Positions 24,667 to 33,764 of a DNA stretch of 38,430 bases are shown piece by piece. The notes under the pieces are model-generated. The model searched no databases and was not told where the DNA came from. It saw only the letters and a list, made by a program, of their open reading frames with translations. The translations under genes and the position numbers were made by a program. The stretch comes from Oceanobacillus sp. J11TS1 (GTDB taxonomy: Bacteria > Bacillota > Bacilli > Bacillales > Amphibacillaceae), in contig NZ_BORO01000032.1 in the NCBI RefSeq assembly GCF_018333215.1, positions 1 through 38,430 of the forward strand, read 5' to 3'. Numbering within the stretch: the first letter of the stretch is position 1; each line of letters begins with the position of its first letter.

Positions 24667-25146
24667 GTGGAAGAAGTGAACGTGTTTAAAGATTATTATA
24701 ATAATAAGGTACAACTATCTTTTTTAGATCATCCATTTTCGAAAAAACCAAAGCATGTATGGGTTATTTGCAGATATAAAGATAAATGGCTATTGACAGA
24801 TCATAAGGAGAGAGGGATTGAGTTTCCTGGCGGGAAGGTAGAGCCTGGTGAGTCTGCAGATCAAGCAGCCGTTCGCGAAGTAATGGAAGAAACAGGAGCA
24901 ACGATTCAAAAGCTTTACTATATCGGTCAATATAAAGTGGACGGGCGTCATGATACCGTGGTTAAGAACGTTTATTTTGCTGAAATTAATGCACTTCAGC
25001 CTCAATCTACCTATTATGAAACAAAGGGCCCTGTACTGCTTAAAAAAATACCGGCAAACGTAAAAAGAAAAAACAACTTTAGTTTTATTATGAAGGATGC
25101 CGTATTAGAATCCTGTATGCTTCGAATTAAGAAATCGTATGTGTAA
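24667..25146 (+). CDS. ytkD: Nudix nucleoside triphosphatase YtkD
   Basis: Cytosolic Nudix hydrolase that removes damaged or excess nucleoside triphosphates; B. subtilis YtkD acts on 8-oxo-dGTP and other NTPs. Up to 159 residues. FKDYYNNKVQLSF near the start and KHVWVICRYKDKWLL are close to YtkD. The Nudix box GGKVEPGESADQAAVREV, continuing MEETGA, fits Gx5Ex7REVxEExG exactly. The tail NFSFIMKDAVL is also YtkD-like. The start is uncertain: GTG codons at 24667, 24676 and 24682 are all in frame, and 24676 aligns best with B. subtilis. It is 21 bp after the secreted-protein gene and may share its transcript. Confidence 0.9.
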   Translation: MEEVNVFKDYYNNKVQLSFLDHPFSKKPKHVWVICRYKDKWLLTDHKERGIEFPGGKVEPGESADQAAVREVMEETGATIQKLYYIGQYKVDGRHDTVVKNVYFAEINALQPQSTYYETKGPVLLKKIPANVKRKNNFSFIMKDAVLESCMLRIKKSYV

Positions 25147-25177
25147 AGAGCAGGCAGCAACCAGCTGTCTGCTCTTT
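25145..25177. terminator. Bidirectional terminator between ytkD and ytlD
   Basis: AAAGAGCAGGCAGC/GCTGTCTGCTCTTT, a 14-bp stem with one G-U or A-C mismatch and a 5-base loop, between converging genes. Confidence 0.85.
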
Positions 25178-25178
25178 C

Positions 25179-25970
25179 CTATTTTCTTATCAGCATCTGT
25201 TCTATTTTTTCTACGGTTTTGTACATAATTGCTGCGAGAATAGCGATAATGACGAGGCTGGACATAACAAGTGTAAAATCAAATACTTGGAAGCCATAAA
25301 TAATTAAATAACCTAAACCTTGTTTGGAAACTAAATATTCTCCAACAATAACCCCTACCCAAGAAAGTCCGACATTTACCTTTAACGTGGAGATAATGGC
25401 AGGTAAGGAAGCTGGAAAGACGGCTTCTTTAAAGCATTGCCATTTTGTTGCTTCAAAGCTGCGTAATACTTTTAAATAATTTTGGTCGACTTCATGAAAA
25501 GCTGCAAAGACGACGAGGGTCGTGACGATTACAGAAATAATAAATCCCATTGCGATAATGGATAAATAACCAGGACCGAGGGCTACAATAAGTATTGGAC
25601 CAAGCGCAACTTTGGGCATTGCGTTAAAGACAACCAAATAAGGATCCATTACTTTTGCAAATCGATGAAAACTCCAAAGCATGGATGCAATTACAATCCC
25701 GGCAATGGTACCGATTAAAAAACCGAGGATTGTTTCTAATAAAGTAACCTGAATATGACCAAGTAACGAACCTTGCACCAGCCGATCCCATATCGAGATA
25801 AAAACACGGCTGGGCGAGCTGAATAGCAGCGGGTCAATCCAATATAATCTGCTAGCCACTTCCCAAAATGCGAAGAATAAAACGAGAATGGAAAGCTGCC
25901 AAGTCAGCACAATTTTTGCTTCTCTTCTTAGTTTTTGCTGGTAGGCTGCAAATAATTTAGGACCGTTCAT
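25179..25970 (-). CDS. ytlD: ABC transporter permease, NitT/TauT family (YtlD-like)
   Basis: Membrane subunit of an importer, 263 residues with about six hydrophobic helices (for example [20 protein letters not shown] near the N terminus and [16 protein letters not shown] at the end). The coupling motif [20 protein letters not shown] carries the EAA-loop pattern that contacts the ATPase. Its ATG overlaps the ytlC stop as ATGA, showing translational coupling. It is the last gene of ytlA-ytlC-ytlD. Substrate is unknown; the family covers nitrate, sulfonates and thiamine-pyrimidine compounds. Confidence 0.88.
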   Translation of the reverse strand: MNGPKLFAAYQQKLRREAKIVLTWQLSILVLFFAFWEVASRLYWIDPLLFSSPSRVFISIWDRLVQGSLLGHIQVTLLETILGFLIGTIAGIVIASMLWSFHRFAKVMDPYLVVFNAMPKVALGPILIVALGPGYLSIIAMGFIISVIVTTLVVFAAFHEVDQNYLKVLRSFEATKWQCFKEAVFPASLPAIISTLKVNVGLSWVGVIVGEYLVSKQGLGYLIIYGFQVFDFTLVMSSLVIIAILAAIMYKTVEKIEQMLIRK

Positions 25971-26764
25971 GATTCATTCTCCTCTAAAGGGTTTACCGTT
26001 TGATTCTGTTGATTTAAATCTGCCCAAATCTTATCAAAGAGCCGCCCATATTTTGGATGCTTTCGTACCAGAAAAGGGGATTCGTCTCGCAATTCAACTG
26101 GTACCTCATACATTTTTGCAACTCTGCCAGGGTGAGAAGACATTAAAATAATTCGATCACTCATGGAAATAGCTTCCCCGATATCATGAGTAACCAATAC
26201 GGCTGTTTTTTGATAAGCTTTTAGCAAATCAGACACAAGTACTTCAAGTTTTAATTTTGTTTGGAAGTCGAGAGCGGAAAAGGGTTCATCGAGTAAGAGT
26301 ATTTCTGGCTCCGTGATAAGCGTCCGTATTAATGCTGCGCGCTGCCGCATTCCTCCCGATAATTCGCTTGGATATTTCTCAGCAACATTTTCTAAACCAA
26401 CCTCTTTTAAAAGAGAAATTGCTTTTTGCTTTAATTCACCAGTTTGCCTTTTTCTAATTTTAGGTCCGATTAATACGTTATCGATAATCGTTTTCCAAGG
26501 AAATAAATAATCTTGCTGCAGCATATAACCGATTTCTATATCGCTTATCTCCATTTTTTCTCCGTTTATTAAAATCTCTCCTTCAGCAGGTTGAAGCATC
26601 CCAGAGATGAGGGAGAGTAATGTCGACTTTCCGCAGCCGCTTGGTCCCAGTAAGGAAACGAATTCATTTTTCCTGACAAAAAAAGAAATATTGTGTAATG
26701 CCTCTGTATATTGCTTTTTGGAGAAGTAATAATGAGATACTCGATCTAATGTAAGGTAAGACAT
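25967..26764 (-). CDS. ytlC: ABC transporter ATP-binding protein (YtlC-like)
   Basis: The ATPase subunit, 265 residues. Walker [10 protein letters not shown] is at 40-48, the Q-loop in [11 protein letters not shown] (80-90), the signature LSGGM at 135-139, Walker B ILLLDEP at 155-161, and the switch His193 in VTHD. It is 12 bp after ytlA and overlaps ytlD by 4 bases. Together the three genes form a complete importer. Confidence 0.92.
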   Translation of the reverse strand: MSYLTLDRVSHYYFSKKQYTEALHNISFFVRKNEFVSLLGPSGCGKSTLLSLISGMLQPAEGEILINGEKMEISDIEIGYMLQQDYLFPWKTIIDNVLIGPKIRKRQTGELKQKAISLLKEVGLENVAEKYPSELSGGMRQRAALIRTLITEPEILLLDEPFSALDFQTKLKLEVLVSDLLKAYQKTAVLVTHDIGEAISMSDRIILMSSHPGRVAKMYEVPVELRDESPFLVRKHPKYGRLFDKIWADLNQQNQTVNPLEENES

Positions 26765-26776
26765 CGTTACCCTCCT

Positions 26777-27763
26777 TTATTCTTGGATGATTTTCTCGGC
26801 ATAATCTGTATTAACGAGATCTTCATATGGTGCTTCAGCCGGGAGTTCACCTGCTTCATCCATAATATTTTTTAAATTTTCCCATGCCTCTTCCTCCAGC
26901 AGCGGGGATGTTGCATAGGACCCTTGTTGTTTATAGCGATCAATTGCATTTGCAAGCATTTCAACATCTGTATCTTCAAAGTAAGGTTCTACCACCTTTG
27001 CAATTTCTAATGAATCTGTTTCTTGGACCCACTGCTGTGCCTTATAAATGGCTCTTGTAAAAGCTTCTACAGTTTCTTCCTCTTCCTCTAAAAAGCTTTG
27101 CTTTGCCATAAAAACAGTGTAGGGCACTTTGCCAGATTCTTCACCAAAAGAGGCAACGATATGTCCCTGGCCATTTGCTTCGAAAATACTGGCAGTTGGT
27201 TCAAATAACTGAACATATTCATAGTCACCACTGGCAAAAGCGCCTGGAATGTTCGCAAAATCAATATTTTGAACTAAATTTAAGTCTTCTTGCGGTTGAA
27301 TATGATGTTGTTTCAACACATACTCCCCAACCATCTGTGGCATACCGCCTACACGCTGTCCGAGAAAATGACTATCACGTAGATCATCCCACTTGAAGTC
27401 TTCATCTGCTTCTTTTGCTACTAGAAATGTTCCATCTGTCTGAGTCAGTTGCGCAAAATTTACAGCATAGTCTCGAGAATCCTGAGCGTAGACATAAATA
27501 GAGGTTTCTGAACCAACAAGGGCAATATCTGCGCTATCAGATAAAAGTGCAGTCATTGTAGTATCTCCGCCCCAAGTCGTTTGTAAGTCCACCTCAAGTC
27601 CTTCTTCTTCAAAAAAACCTTTCTCCAATGCAACGTATTGTGGTGCATAAAAAATAGAACGCGTTACTTCTGCAAGCTTTATTTTTGTCACTTTATCTTG
27701 ACCGCAAGCACTGATTAGAAGAAGAGAACTTATTAATAAAATGAAACAAGAAAGTTTTCTCAT
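26777..27763 (-). CDS. ytlA: ABC transporter substrate-binding lipoprotein (YtlA-like)
   Basis: Surface lipoprotein that captures the transporter substrate, 328 residues from the chosen start. The signal peptide MRKLSCFILLISSLLLISAC ends in a lipobox LISAC with Cys20. KIKLAEVTRSIFYAPQYVAL and EKGFFEEEGLEVDL are typical of the NMT1/THI5-like family, followed by TALLSDSADIALVG. The start is uncertain: a TTG at 27781 and tandem ATGs at 27766 and 27763 are possible. AAAGGAAG fits the last best. No TPP or cobalamin riboswitch is visible upstream, so a thiamine-precursor role is not supported by regulation. Confidence 0.88.
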   Translation of the reverse strand: MRKLSCFILLISSLLLISACGQDKVTKIKLAEVTRSIFYAPQYVALEKGFFEEEGLEVDLQTTWGGDTTMTALLSDSADIALVGSETSIYVYAQDSRDYAVNFAQLTQTDGTFLVAKEADEDFKWDDLRDSHFLGQRVGGMPQMVGEYVLKQHHIQPQEDLNLVQNIDFANIPGAFASGDYEYVQLFEPTASIFEANGQGHIVASFGEESGKVPYTVFMAKQSFLEEEEETVEAFTRAIYKAQQWVQETDSLEIAKVVEPYFEDTDVEMLANAIDRYKQQGSYATSPLLEEEAWENLKNIMDEAGELPAEAPYEDLVNTDYAEKIIQE

Positions 27764-27874
27764 CATATCTTCCTTTCTCAAATACTGTTCTTTCGATATC
27801 CTCTATAAATATATGATTGGCAGGTTGATTGTGTGAATGCCTATATAAGGAGAAGTAAGGAGGTGAGGAGATAT

Positions 27875-28075
27875 ATGAAGGCACAAAGCGTTAAACTAGT
27901 CTTTTCCAGACATACAAAAAAAGAGCAAACTCGTTTGTGGAGTTTACCCTTTAGGAATGCTGTTTATTATGGTCTATACGTTGGTCCAGCTTGTCGAATG
28001 GATTCTGTTACTTCGGTGAATTTCTCGAAATTTGTATGGAATTTAGCAGCCAGTTTTTTCGCTTCTAGTTCATAA
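27875..28075 (+). CDS. Small ORF with near-perfect Shine-Dalgarno site, antisense to the pckA end
   Basis: A possible 66-residue basic protein ([20 protein letters not shown] at the start). AAGGAGGTGAG at 27857-27867 is nearly fully complementary to 16S rRNA and lies 7 bases before the ATG. The last 109 bases run antisense through the 3' end of pckA, where composition is probably set by pckA. It may be a real small gene, the decayed start of a lost gene, or chance. No family is recognised. Confidence 0.35.
   Translation: MKAQSVKLVFSRHTKKEQTRLWSLPFRNAVYYGLYVGPACRMDSVTSVNFSKFVWNLAASFFASSS
27915..27945 (-). terminator. Probable terminator of pckA
   Basis: On the minus strand AAACTC, seven bases, GAGTTT, GCTC, then seven Ts. 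The stem is short. It lies about 20 bp beyond the pckA stop and inside the small plus-strand ORF. Confidence 0.55.
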
Positions 28076-29550
28076 CTTTCTTTATCATCCCAAGCATTTT
28101 TTGGTACTAGTACTTCATCTGGAACGCCTGGAATCGATTTTGGAATAGCTAATCCAAAAATTTCATCGGTTGTTGTTTCGATGGTGTTCAGCTCACCAAT
28201 CAAAGCGGAATGGACCATTGCACGCGTATAGGAAAGCTTCATTCTGTTTCCAACACCATAAGCGCCACCTGTCCAGCCGGTATTGATCAGAAATACATTT
28301 GCATCAAACTTATCGATTTTTTCCCCGAGCATTTCCGCATAAACAGACGGATTTAATGGTAAAAACGGAGAACCAAAGCATGCCGAGAATGTCGCAACAG
28401 GTTTTGTTACACCTCGTTCTGTGCCAGCCAGCTTACTCGTATAGCCGCTTAAGAAATGATACATCGCTTGTTCTTTTGTTAGTTTACTAATCGGCGGTAG
28501 GGTTCCTGATGCATCTGCTGTCAAGAAAATAATGGTATTTGGATGGCCGGCTACACTTGGCTCTAAACTATTATCAATATTTGCTAATGGATAGGCAGCA
28601 CGCGTATTCTCTGTCAAAGAGGTGTCATCATAATTTGGCTCCCTGGTTTCTTCATCCAGAGCTACATTTTCTAAGACAGATCCATAACGAATCGCATCAA
28701 AAATTTGCGGCTCCTTTTCTGCGGATAAATTGATGCATTTTGCGTAGCAGCCCCCTTCTATATTGAATACGCCTTCATCACTCCAGCCATGCTCATCATC
28801 GCCAATCAATTTTCTGTCAGAATCTGCCGAAAGCGTTGTCTTTCCTGTTCCAGATAAACCGAAAAATAAAGCGACATCTCCCTCTTTTCCTACATTGGAA
28901 GAGCAATGCATGGATAGGACATCCTGCTGCGGCAGAAGGAAATTGATTACAGAGAAGATGGATTTCTTTATCTCACCTGCGTATTCTGTTCCCCCAATCA
29001 AAACAATGCGTTGTTCAAAAGAAATTAGAATAAATGTTTCTGAGTTTGTTCCGTCTACTTCTGGATCGGCTTTAAATCCAGGTGCGGAAATAACGGTGAA
29101 ATCTGCTTCATGTAATTTCTCCATCTCTTTTTCAATTGGAATAAATAATTGTCTTGCAAATAAATTATGCCAAGCATATTCATTAATAACTTGGATAGGG
29201 AGTTTGTATTTTTCAGCTGCACCAGCATATGCCTGAAGGTGAAAAATTTCCTCTTTCCTATCTAAATATGCAATGACTTTGTCAAGCAGTCGATTGAATT
29301 TACTTTCTTCAATGGGGCGATTCACTTTTCCCCAGTCTACTTTATCTGCTGTTAAGGAGTCTTGCACAATGAATTTATCCTCTGGAGAGCGTCCAGTATA
29401 TTTTCCTGTTGTAGCCCGGACAGCGCCAGTAGACGTTAGTTTTGCTTCGTGACGATTAATAATTTTTTCGATGAGTTGACCTACAGAATTGTTGCTGTGA
29501 ATATTTGTTGAAGTGAATTCCTCCAAAATACTTCTCCGCAATGTTTTCAT
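27967..29550 (-). CDS. pckA: Phosphoenolpyruvate carboxykinase (ATP)
   Basis: Cytosolic gluconeogenic enzyme turning oxaloacetate plus ATP into PEP and CO2. From the ATG at 29550 it has 527 residues, the same as B. subtilis Pck[35 protein letters not shown], the kinase P-loop [13 protein letters not shown] (about 231-243), LIGDDEHGW (248-256) and ENTRAAYP are visible. A GTG at 29565 is in frame but touches the AAAGGAG site; the ATG is 14 bases away, rather far, so the start is not certain. A minus-strand TATACT at 29614-29619 may be the -10. It is divergent from metK as in B. subtilis. Confidence 0.96.
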   Translation of the reverse strand: MKTLRRSILEEFTSTNIHSNNSVGQLIEKIINRHEAKLTSTGAVRATTGKYTGRSPEDKFIVQDSLTADKVDWGKVNRPIEESKFNRLLDKVIAYLDRKEEIFHLQAYAGAAEKYKLPIQVINEYAWHNLFARQLFIPIEKEMEKLHEADFTVISAPGFKADPEVDGTNSETFILISFEQRIVLIGGTEYAGEIKKSIFSVINFLLPQQDVLSMHCSSNVGKEGDVALFFGLSGTGKTTLSADSDRKLIGDDEHGWSDEGVFNIEGGCYAKCINLSAEKEPQIFDAIRYGSVLENVALDEETREPNYDDTSLTENTRAAYPLANIDNSLEPSVAGHPNTIIFLTADASGTLPPISKLTKEQAMYHFLSGYTSKLAGTERGVTKPVATFSACFGSPFLPLNPSVYAEMLGEKIDKFDANVFLINTGWTGGAYGVGNRMKLSYTRAMVHSALIGELNTIETTTDEIFGLAIPKSIPGVPDEVLVPKNAWDDKESYELEAKKLAAKFHTNFEKFTEVTESIRQAGPTYRP

Positions 29551-29733
29551 AAGACAATCATTCACTCCTTTTAATGATATAGATTTCGGCTTAATGTCTC
29601 AAATATGTTTATTAGTATAACACATTAAATCAAATAGTCCATACTAATTTATGAAAAATAATTTTTTATGCTACAAATAGCCTTAGGGTTGACAGGAGGG
29701 CTTTGTTTCGTTAATCTAATTGATGAACGGATA

Positions 29734-29839
29734 CTCTTATTCAGAGATGGTGGAGGGACAGACCCGATGAAGCCCAGCAACCTCACTTTGTGTGAAAGGT
29801 GCTAACCTGATGCAAGGATCATTCCTTGAACAATAAGAG
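29734..29839 (+). ncRNA. SAM-I riboswitch (S box)
   Basis: P1 is formed by CTCTTATT (29734-29741) and AATAAGAG (29832-29839). Between are the conserved AGAGATGGTGGAGGGAC, GACCCGATGAAGCCCAGCAA, AAGGTGCTAA and TGATGCAAG-like segments of the S box. It senses S-adenosylmethionine and controls metK. Confidence 0.97.
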
Positions 29840-29858
29840 CGAAAGGCCAATATGTTTC

Positions 29859-29892
29859 CCTTTCCTCATGCTATTGAAGGAGAGGTTTTTTT
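29859..29892 (+). terminator. SAM-riboswitch terminator before metK
   Basis: CCTTTCCT pairs with AGGAGAGG (one G-U) across an 11-base loop, then a run of seven Ts. It lies 20 bp after the aptamer. SAM binding should favour termination. Confidence 0.8.
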
Positions 29893-30013
29893 GTTTTTTA
29901 GGCGATTTTTTGCTTTAAAAAAGCTTAAATAGAGACGAAGCCACATTGGTGGAATGATAAATTAACATTGAAATAGAGTTCCGTAACATACATGGAAAAG
30001 GGGAGTTAGCCTT

Positions 30014-31213
30014 ATGGCTGCAAATCGTCGTTTATTTACTTCAGAATCAGTTACTGAAGGGCATCCGGATAAGATGTCTGACCAAATTTCAGATGCTATT
30101 CTTGATGAGATTATATCAAAAGATCCAAATGCCAGGGTAGCGTGTGAAACAACAGTTACAACAGGGATTGTTTTAGTTGCTGGAGAGATTTCTACAAGTA
30201 CATATGTAGATATTCCTGCAATTGTTCGTAAAACAGTGAAGAGTATTGGATATACGCGAGCAAAATATGGTTTTGATTCAGAAACGTGTGCTGTGCTTAC
30301 TGCTATCGATGAGCAATCACCTGATATTGCCGGCGGGGTGGATCGGGCATTAGGAGCAAGACAGGGACAAGACAGTGATGAAGAAATTGAGGCAATTGGA
30401 GCTGGAGACCAAGGATTAATGTTTGGGTATGCTTGTAATGAAACGGAGGAACTTATGCCGTTACCCATCTCTTTAGCGCATCGTTTATCTAGAAGATTAG
30501 CAGACGTTCGTAAAGAGGAAATCATTGATTACTTGCGACCTGATGGAAAGACACAGGTAACTGTAGAATATGATGAAAATGATCAGCCGGTACGCGTGGA
30601 TACCATTGTTATTTCTACGCAGCATCATCCGGAAGTAACGAACGAACAGATTGAAGCAGATATCATTAAGCATGTTGTGGAAGCTGTCGTTCCAAATGAA
30701 TTATTAGATGAAAAAACAAAATACTTTATTAATCCGACAGGCCGCTTTGTATTAGGTGGACCACAAGGTGATGTAGGTCTGACAGGCAGAAAAATCATTG
30801 TTGACACATATGGCGGTTATGCAAGACATGGCGGCGGCGCCTTTAGTGGAAAAGATGCCACCAAAGTCGATCGTTCTGCAGCTTATGCAGCACGTTATGT
30901 TGCTAAAAATATTGTGGCAGCCGGGCTGGCAGATTCATGTGAAGTTCAACTGGCGTATGCAATTGGCGTCGCAGAGCCGGTATCCATTTCGATTAATACA
31001 TTCGGTTCGGGTGAAGTAAGTGAAGAAAGATTAGTGGAAGCAGTACGAGAACTATTTGACCTGCGACCTGCCGGTATTATTCGCATGCTGGATTTAAGAA
31101 GACCCATATTCAAAAACACTGCTGCTTATGGCCATTTTGGACGTGTTGATATTACTTTCCCATGGGAGAAAACAGATAAGGTTGAAGAACTAAAGGCTTT
31201 AACTGCAAAATAA
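30014..31213 (+). CDS. metK: S-adenosylmethionine synthase
   Basis: Cytosolic tetrameric enzyme that makes SAM from ATP and methionine. The protein has 399 residues. [20 protein letters not shown] (12-31), the signature [11 protein letters not shown] (about 136-146), and [19 protein letters not shown] (about 275-293), the second signature, are all present. GGGGAG precedes the ATG by about 9 bases. It is feedback-controlled by its SAM-I riboswitch and ended by a strong terminator. Confidence 0.98.
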   Translation: MAANRRLFTSESVTEGHPDKMSDQISDAILDEIISKDPNARVACETTVTTGIVLVAGEISTSTYVDIPAIVRKTVKSIGYTRAKYGFDSETCAVLTAIDEQSPDIAGGVDRALGARQGQDSDEEIEAIGAGDQGLMFGYACNETEELMPLPISLAHRLSRRLADVRKEEIIDYLRPDGKTQVTVEYDENDQPVRVDTIVISTQHHPEVTNEQIEADIIKHVVEAVVPNELLDEKTKYFINPTGRFVLGGPQGDVGLTGRKIIVDTYGGYARHGGGAFSGKDATKVDRSAAYAARYVAKNIVAAGLADSCEVQLAYAIGVAEPVSISINTFGSGEVSEERLVEAVRELFDLRPAGIIRMLDLRRPIFKNTAAYGHFGRVDITFPWEKTDKVEELKALTAK

Positions 31214-31248
31214 AAAATGTCAGGTACTTGCGGGTACCTGGCATTTTT
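31213..31248 (+). terminator. Terminator of metK
   Basis: AAAAATGTCAGGTAC/GTACCTGGCATTTTT stem (one G-U) with a 6-base loop, directly overlapping the stop region. Confidence 0.88.
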
Positions 31249-31302
31249 TATTGGTGTATAAATATAGGTGCCTTTTTGTTAACGATTACTCCTAGATACT
31301 GG

Positions 31303-31839
31303 TTAAGTGAATGATTTATCGATACCCATGGACGTCTCTTTTAAATAATATTGTCCTTTTTCAACATAGGACGTGCGGATACGCTCCATTTCTTGGTAGT
31401 CCTTTTCTGTTAATTCCCGAACCACTTTAGCTGGTCTTCCCATCGCTAATGTTCTAGGGGGGATTTTTTTCCCTGGAGGTACGAGACTCCCAGCGCCGAT
31501 AAATGCATGCTCGCCAATTTCAGCGCCGTCTAAAATAATAGATCCCATACCGATGAGGGCATGATGACGAATTGTTGCTGAGTGTAAGGTTACTTGATGT
31601 CCAACTGTAATATCATGTTCAAGAATTAAAGGTAAATCAGGACTTTGGTGAAGCATAGAAAGATCTTGAATGTTTGTGCGTTTACCAATTTTTGTTGGGG
31701 CTACGTCTCCTCGAATAACTGTATGAAACCAAACACTAGCCTCTTCTTCAATGGTTACATCTCCATTAATTACAGCATTTTTAGCAATGAATGCAGTAGG
31801 ATCAATAGAAGGGGAGATGCCTTTATAAGAATCAATCAT
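31303..31839 (-). CDS. ytoA: Gamma-carbonic-anhydrase-like hexapeptide protein (YtoA)
   Basis: Cytosolic trimeric left-handed beta-helix protein, 178 residues, built of hexapeptide repeats (for example IAKNAVINGDVTIEEEASVW). By spacing, H64, H81 and H86 are the three zinc-binding histidines of the gamma-CA/YrdA group. N-terminal VIRGDVAPTKIGKRTNIQD is typical. Actual carbonic anhydrase activity is unproven for most such proteins. A TTG at 31857 is in frame, but GGAGG (31847-31851) favours the ATG ending at 31839. Confidence 0.88.
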   Translation of the reverse strand: MIDSYKGISPSIDPTAFIAKNAVINGDVTIEEEASVWFHTVIRGDVAPTKIGKRTNIQDLSMLHQSPDLPLILEHDITVGHQVTLHSATIRHHALIGMGSIILDGAEIGEHAFIGAGSLVPPGKKIPPRTLAMGRPAKVVRELTEKDYQEMERIRTSYVEKGQYYLKETSMGIDKSFT

Positions 31840-32377
31840 ATGTATTCCTCCAACCAATAATGATGACTACAGTATATCAGAGGGGATATTATCTGAAAAG
31901 AAGCACGAATATGAGATGGTGGAGCTTGTGAAAGTGAAATGGAGGGAGTAGTTGTTTTTTCTGTTATTTACTTTTGCATCATTTCTCGTTTTTATTGGTT
32001 TTGGACGTCTTCTATAGGCATATCTTCTGCTCAGTTCATTACATATGAACAATAAGTTCGAAAAAAATTTACTTCTTTATAACCTCTACAGCTGCTGCTC
32101 TTTTTATGGTAGAATAGATAAGCTAGTTACTTAATGGTAGCAAGAAGCAAATCGATAAAGGCTATTTTCAGCCATCCTACGTGAAATGTTTAACAAATTT
32201 TACCGTTAGGATGTGCAGCTGTTGTTCTAGTCTCGGGATATGTAATTGTATGAATCTCTTTTATCGCAGAATGACGGTTATAGGAATCAGACAGTTATAA
32301 TTTTAGTTCTGGGAAGAGTAACGTTTCATTTATTCTTAAGGGAACTGATTTATCGTTAAAAATGGGGTTGTACATTC
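31840..32377. other. Long non-coding gap upstream of an unknown membrane protein
   Basis: About 540 bp. An extended -10 (TGGTAGAAT, 32107-32115) and a TATAAT at 32296-32301 are possible promoters for the gene at 32378. CATCCTA (32173-32179) pairs with TAGGATG (32207-32213), giving a hairpin in a possible leader. A 21-codon hydrophobic ORF lies at 31952-32017. No known riboswitch was recognised. Confidence 0.45.
31952..32017 (+). CDS. Candidate 21-residue membrane micropeptide
   Basis: TTG start, reading MLFLLFTFASFLVFIGFGRL plus a final Leu: a single membrane span with a basic C terminus. GGAGGGAG at 31941-31948 is 3 bases before the TTG, a tight spacing. A 12-codon frame (31916-31951) ends just ahead of it. 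It is only suggestive. Confidence 0.25.
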   Translation: MFFLLFTFASFLVFIGFGRLL

Positions 32378-32767
32378 ATGTTAATTCAAGTGATTATAGG
32401 AATTTTATTTTTTATTGGTGTCTATATACTGATTAGTGACGAGCAGAAATGGCTGCAAATGGTAACGTCTTGCTATTTTATTTTGGTAACCATTATTTTT
32501 GTAATTGGATATATCAATCTGTTAAATAGTATACAAAGTCCTGAACTAGGAGATATTTCTACGTTGCAGGATTGGGTGTATTTGTTTGGATATTTATACT
32601 CAGTCCCACTAATGATTGTATCAGCGTATATTTGGGTTCCGTATCCGAAAAAATATGAGACATTAAAGGCTCGAGTTTCTATGATTTCTATTATTCTATT
32701 TATTATTATGACGGTTGGGCATTTCTTAAATTTATTTTTCCGTGTGTTGTTTTTTGGGGTTGCCTAA
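32378..32767 (+). CDS. Four-helix integral membrane protein, unknown
   Basis: A 129-residue protein I do not recognise. Four hydrophobic segments are visible: about 2-20, 28-49, 66-86 and 100-122. Short charged loops include SDEQKW, SPELGDISTLQDW and PYPKKYETLKAR. There are no cysteines apart from one in helix 2 and no catalytic motif. The ribosome binding site is weak (AAATGGGG). It converges on mnmM. A real gene is likely from the regular hydrophobic pattern. Confidence 0.62.
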   Translation: MLIQVIIGILFFIGVYILISDEQKWLQMVTSCYFILVTIIFVIGYINLLNSIQSPELGDISTLQDWVYLFGYLYSVPLMIVSAYIWVPYPKKYETLKARVSMISIILFIIMTVGHFLNLFFRVLFFGVA

Positions 32768-32880
32768 TTGTATGAAGTTGTTCCCGCATAGAGGCCTGAG
32801 CCTATATTGTTTGGGAGTAATATGAATAGAACCTTCTTTTCTCGGGGATTATTTGTGAGACAAGCAGGTTCTTAACTGTA

Positions 32881-32920
32881 AAAAAGAAACGTTCCTTTTC
32901 ATTTAGGAGCGTTTCTTTTT
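32881..32920. terminator. Bidirectional terminator of mnmM and the membrane protein gene
   Basis: A 16-bp stem AAAAAGAAACGTTCCT/AGGAGCGTTTCTTTTT (one G-U) with an 8-base loop. Confidence 0.88.
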
Positions 32921-33469
32921 TTCAATGGCAATTATGAATGGAGCCTGGTTTTGCTGATTGATAAAACTGTACTGAAGTACTTGATATTCCTTTTGATTTA
33001 ATTGGGAAGTATAAGAAAGAACAGCTTCTTTTTCTTCTTCACCGCCAGGATGTCCATAATATATAACTAAGATAACGAGACCATTTGTTTTTAACTTTTC
33101 TAATATCGCTTCTATTGCAGACACTGTCGAACGCGGTTTTGTAATAATTGATTTATCACTATTTGGTAAATATCCGAGATTGAAAATAGCTCCGCCGAAA
33201 ACGTCTTCTTTAATAAATGTATGTATTTTTTCATGACTATCTTGAATAAGCGTTACATTATGACAGCCGTTTTCGGTAAGTTTTTGACTTGTTTTTTGAA
33301 TAGCTTGCTCTTGAATGTCGAATCCATAAACTTTTCCTGAGGTTCCAACCGTCTTGCTTAAAAACAAGGTATCATGTCCATTTCCGCAGGTTGCGTCTAT
33401 TGCCACGTCTCCTTCTTCAAGGCATTCTTTTAGCAGTGTGTGTGCATAACTTAAAATATTTAACAACAT
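32903..33469 (-). CDS. mnmM: tRNA mnm5(s2)U34 methyltransferase MnmM (YtqB)
   Basis: SAM-dependent Rossmann methyltransferase, 188 residues. B. subtilis YtqB (MnmM) methylates 5-aminomethyl-2-thiouridine at the tRNA wobble base. The SAM site is VAIDATCGNGHDTLFL (22-37), then VYGFDIQEQAIQKT; NLGYLPNSDKSI (about 98) is the family motif, and VIYYGHPGGEEE follows. A longer frame adds 36 residues, but AAGGAG sits well before the ATG ending at 33469, giving normal length. Its stop lies inside the shared terminator. In B. subtilis ytqB is also in the leuS-metK interval. Confidence 0.88.
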   Translation of the reverse strand: MLLNILSYAHTLLKECLEEGDVAIDATCGNGHDTLFLSKTVGTSGKVYGFDIQEQAIQKTSQKLTENGCHNVTLIQDSHEKIHTFIKEDVFGGAIFNLGYLPNSDKSIITKPRSTVSAIEAILEKLKTNGLVILVIYYGHPGGEEEKEAVLSYTSQLNQKEYQVLQYSFINQQNQAPFIIAIEKKKRS

Positions 33470-33724
33470 GTAACAATCTCCTTCTATATTTTTTCTTATA
33501 CGGTACTTTAAAAATTTTACTCCCGCTATATACGTCCAAACATAAATTTGATACTTTCTAAGATGCAGTGATAGCAAGTAAATGGGTATATCCTATTTAT
33601 TATACCAAGAAAATAGCTCAATGTTTATTAGAATTAGAGTGAAGAATATATAGGATTATTTATTTTAGTGTTTCCTATTTCATAAAGTTGTGTATACTAA
33701 AGATAGGATAAAATATTTGTCAGC

Positions 33725-33753
33725 TTGACATGAAAGATGTATTTCATTATAAT
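33725..33753 (+). promoter_or_regulatory. Consensus promoter of the leuS T-box transcript
   Basis: TTGACA, 17 bases, TATAAT: all twelve consensus bases and ideal spacing. The T-box leader starts close after it. Confidence 0.9.
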
Positions 33754-33764
33754 TCCAATATCAT

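Larger units (their letters stand above)
29551..30013. other. Divergent control region of pckA and metK
   Basis: It holds a likely pckA -10 (minus strand, 29614-29619), a TTGACA at 29689-29694 likely serving the metK leader (with a poorly defined -10 near 29712-29720), the SAM-I riboswitch and its terminator. There is no coding sequence. Confidence 0.65.

Noticed and set aside
28763-29236. 157-codon plus-strand frame opposite pckA
   Set aside because: It is fully antisense to the well-conserved pckA gene, with no ribosome binding site; a codon-bias shadow.
29962-30525. 187-codon minus-strand frame opposite metK
   Set aside because: It is antisense to metK and Ser/Ala/Ile-rich as expected for a shadow frame; metK is certain.
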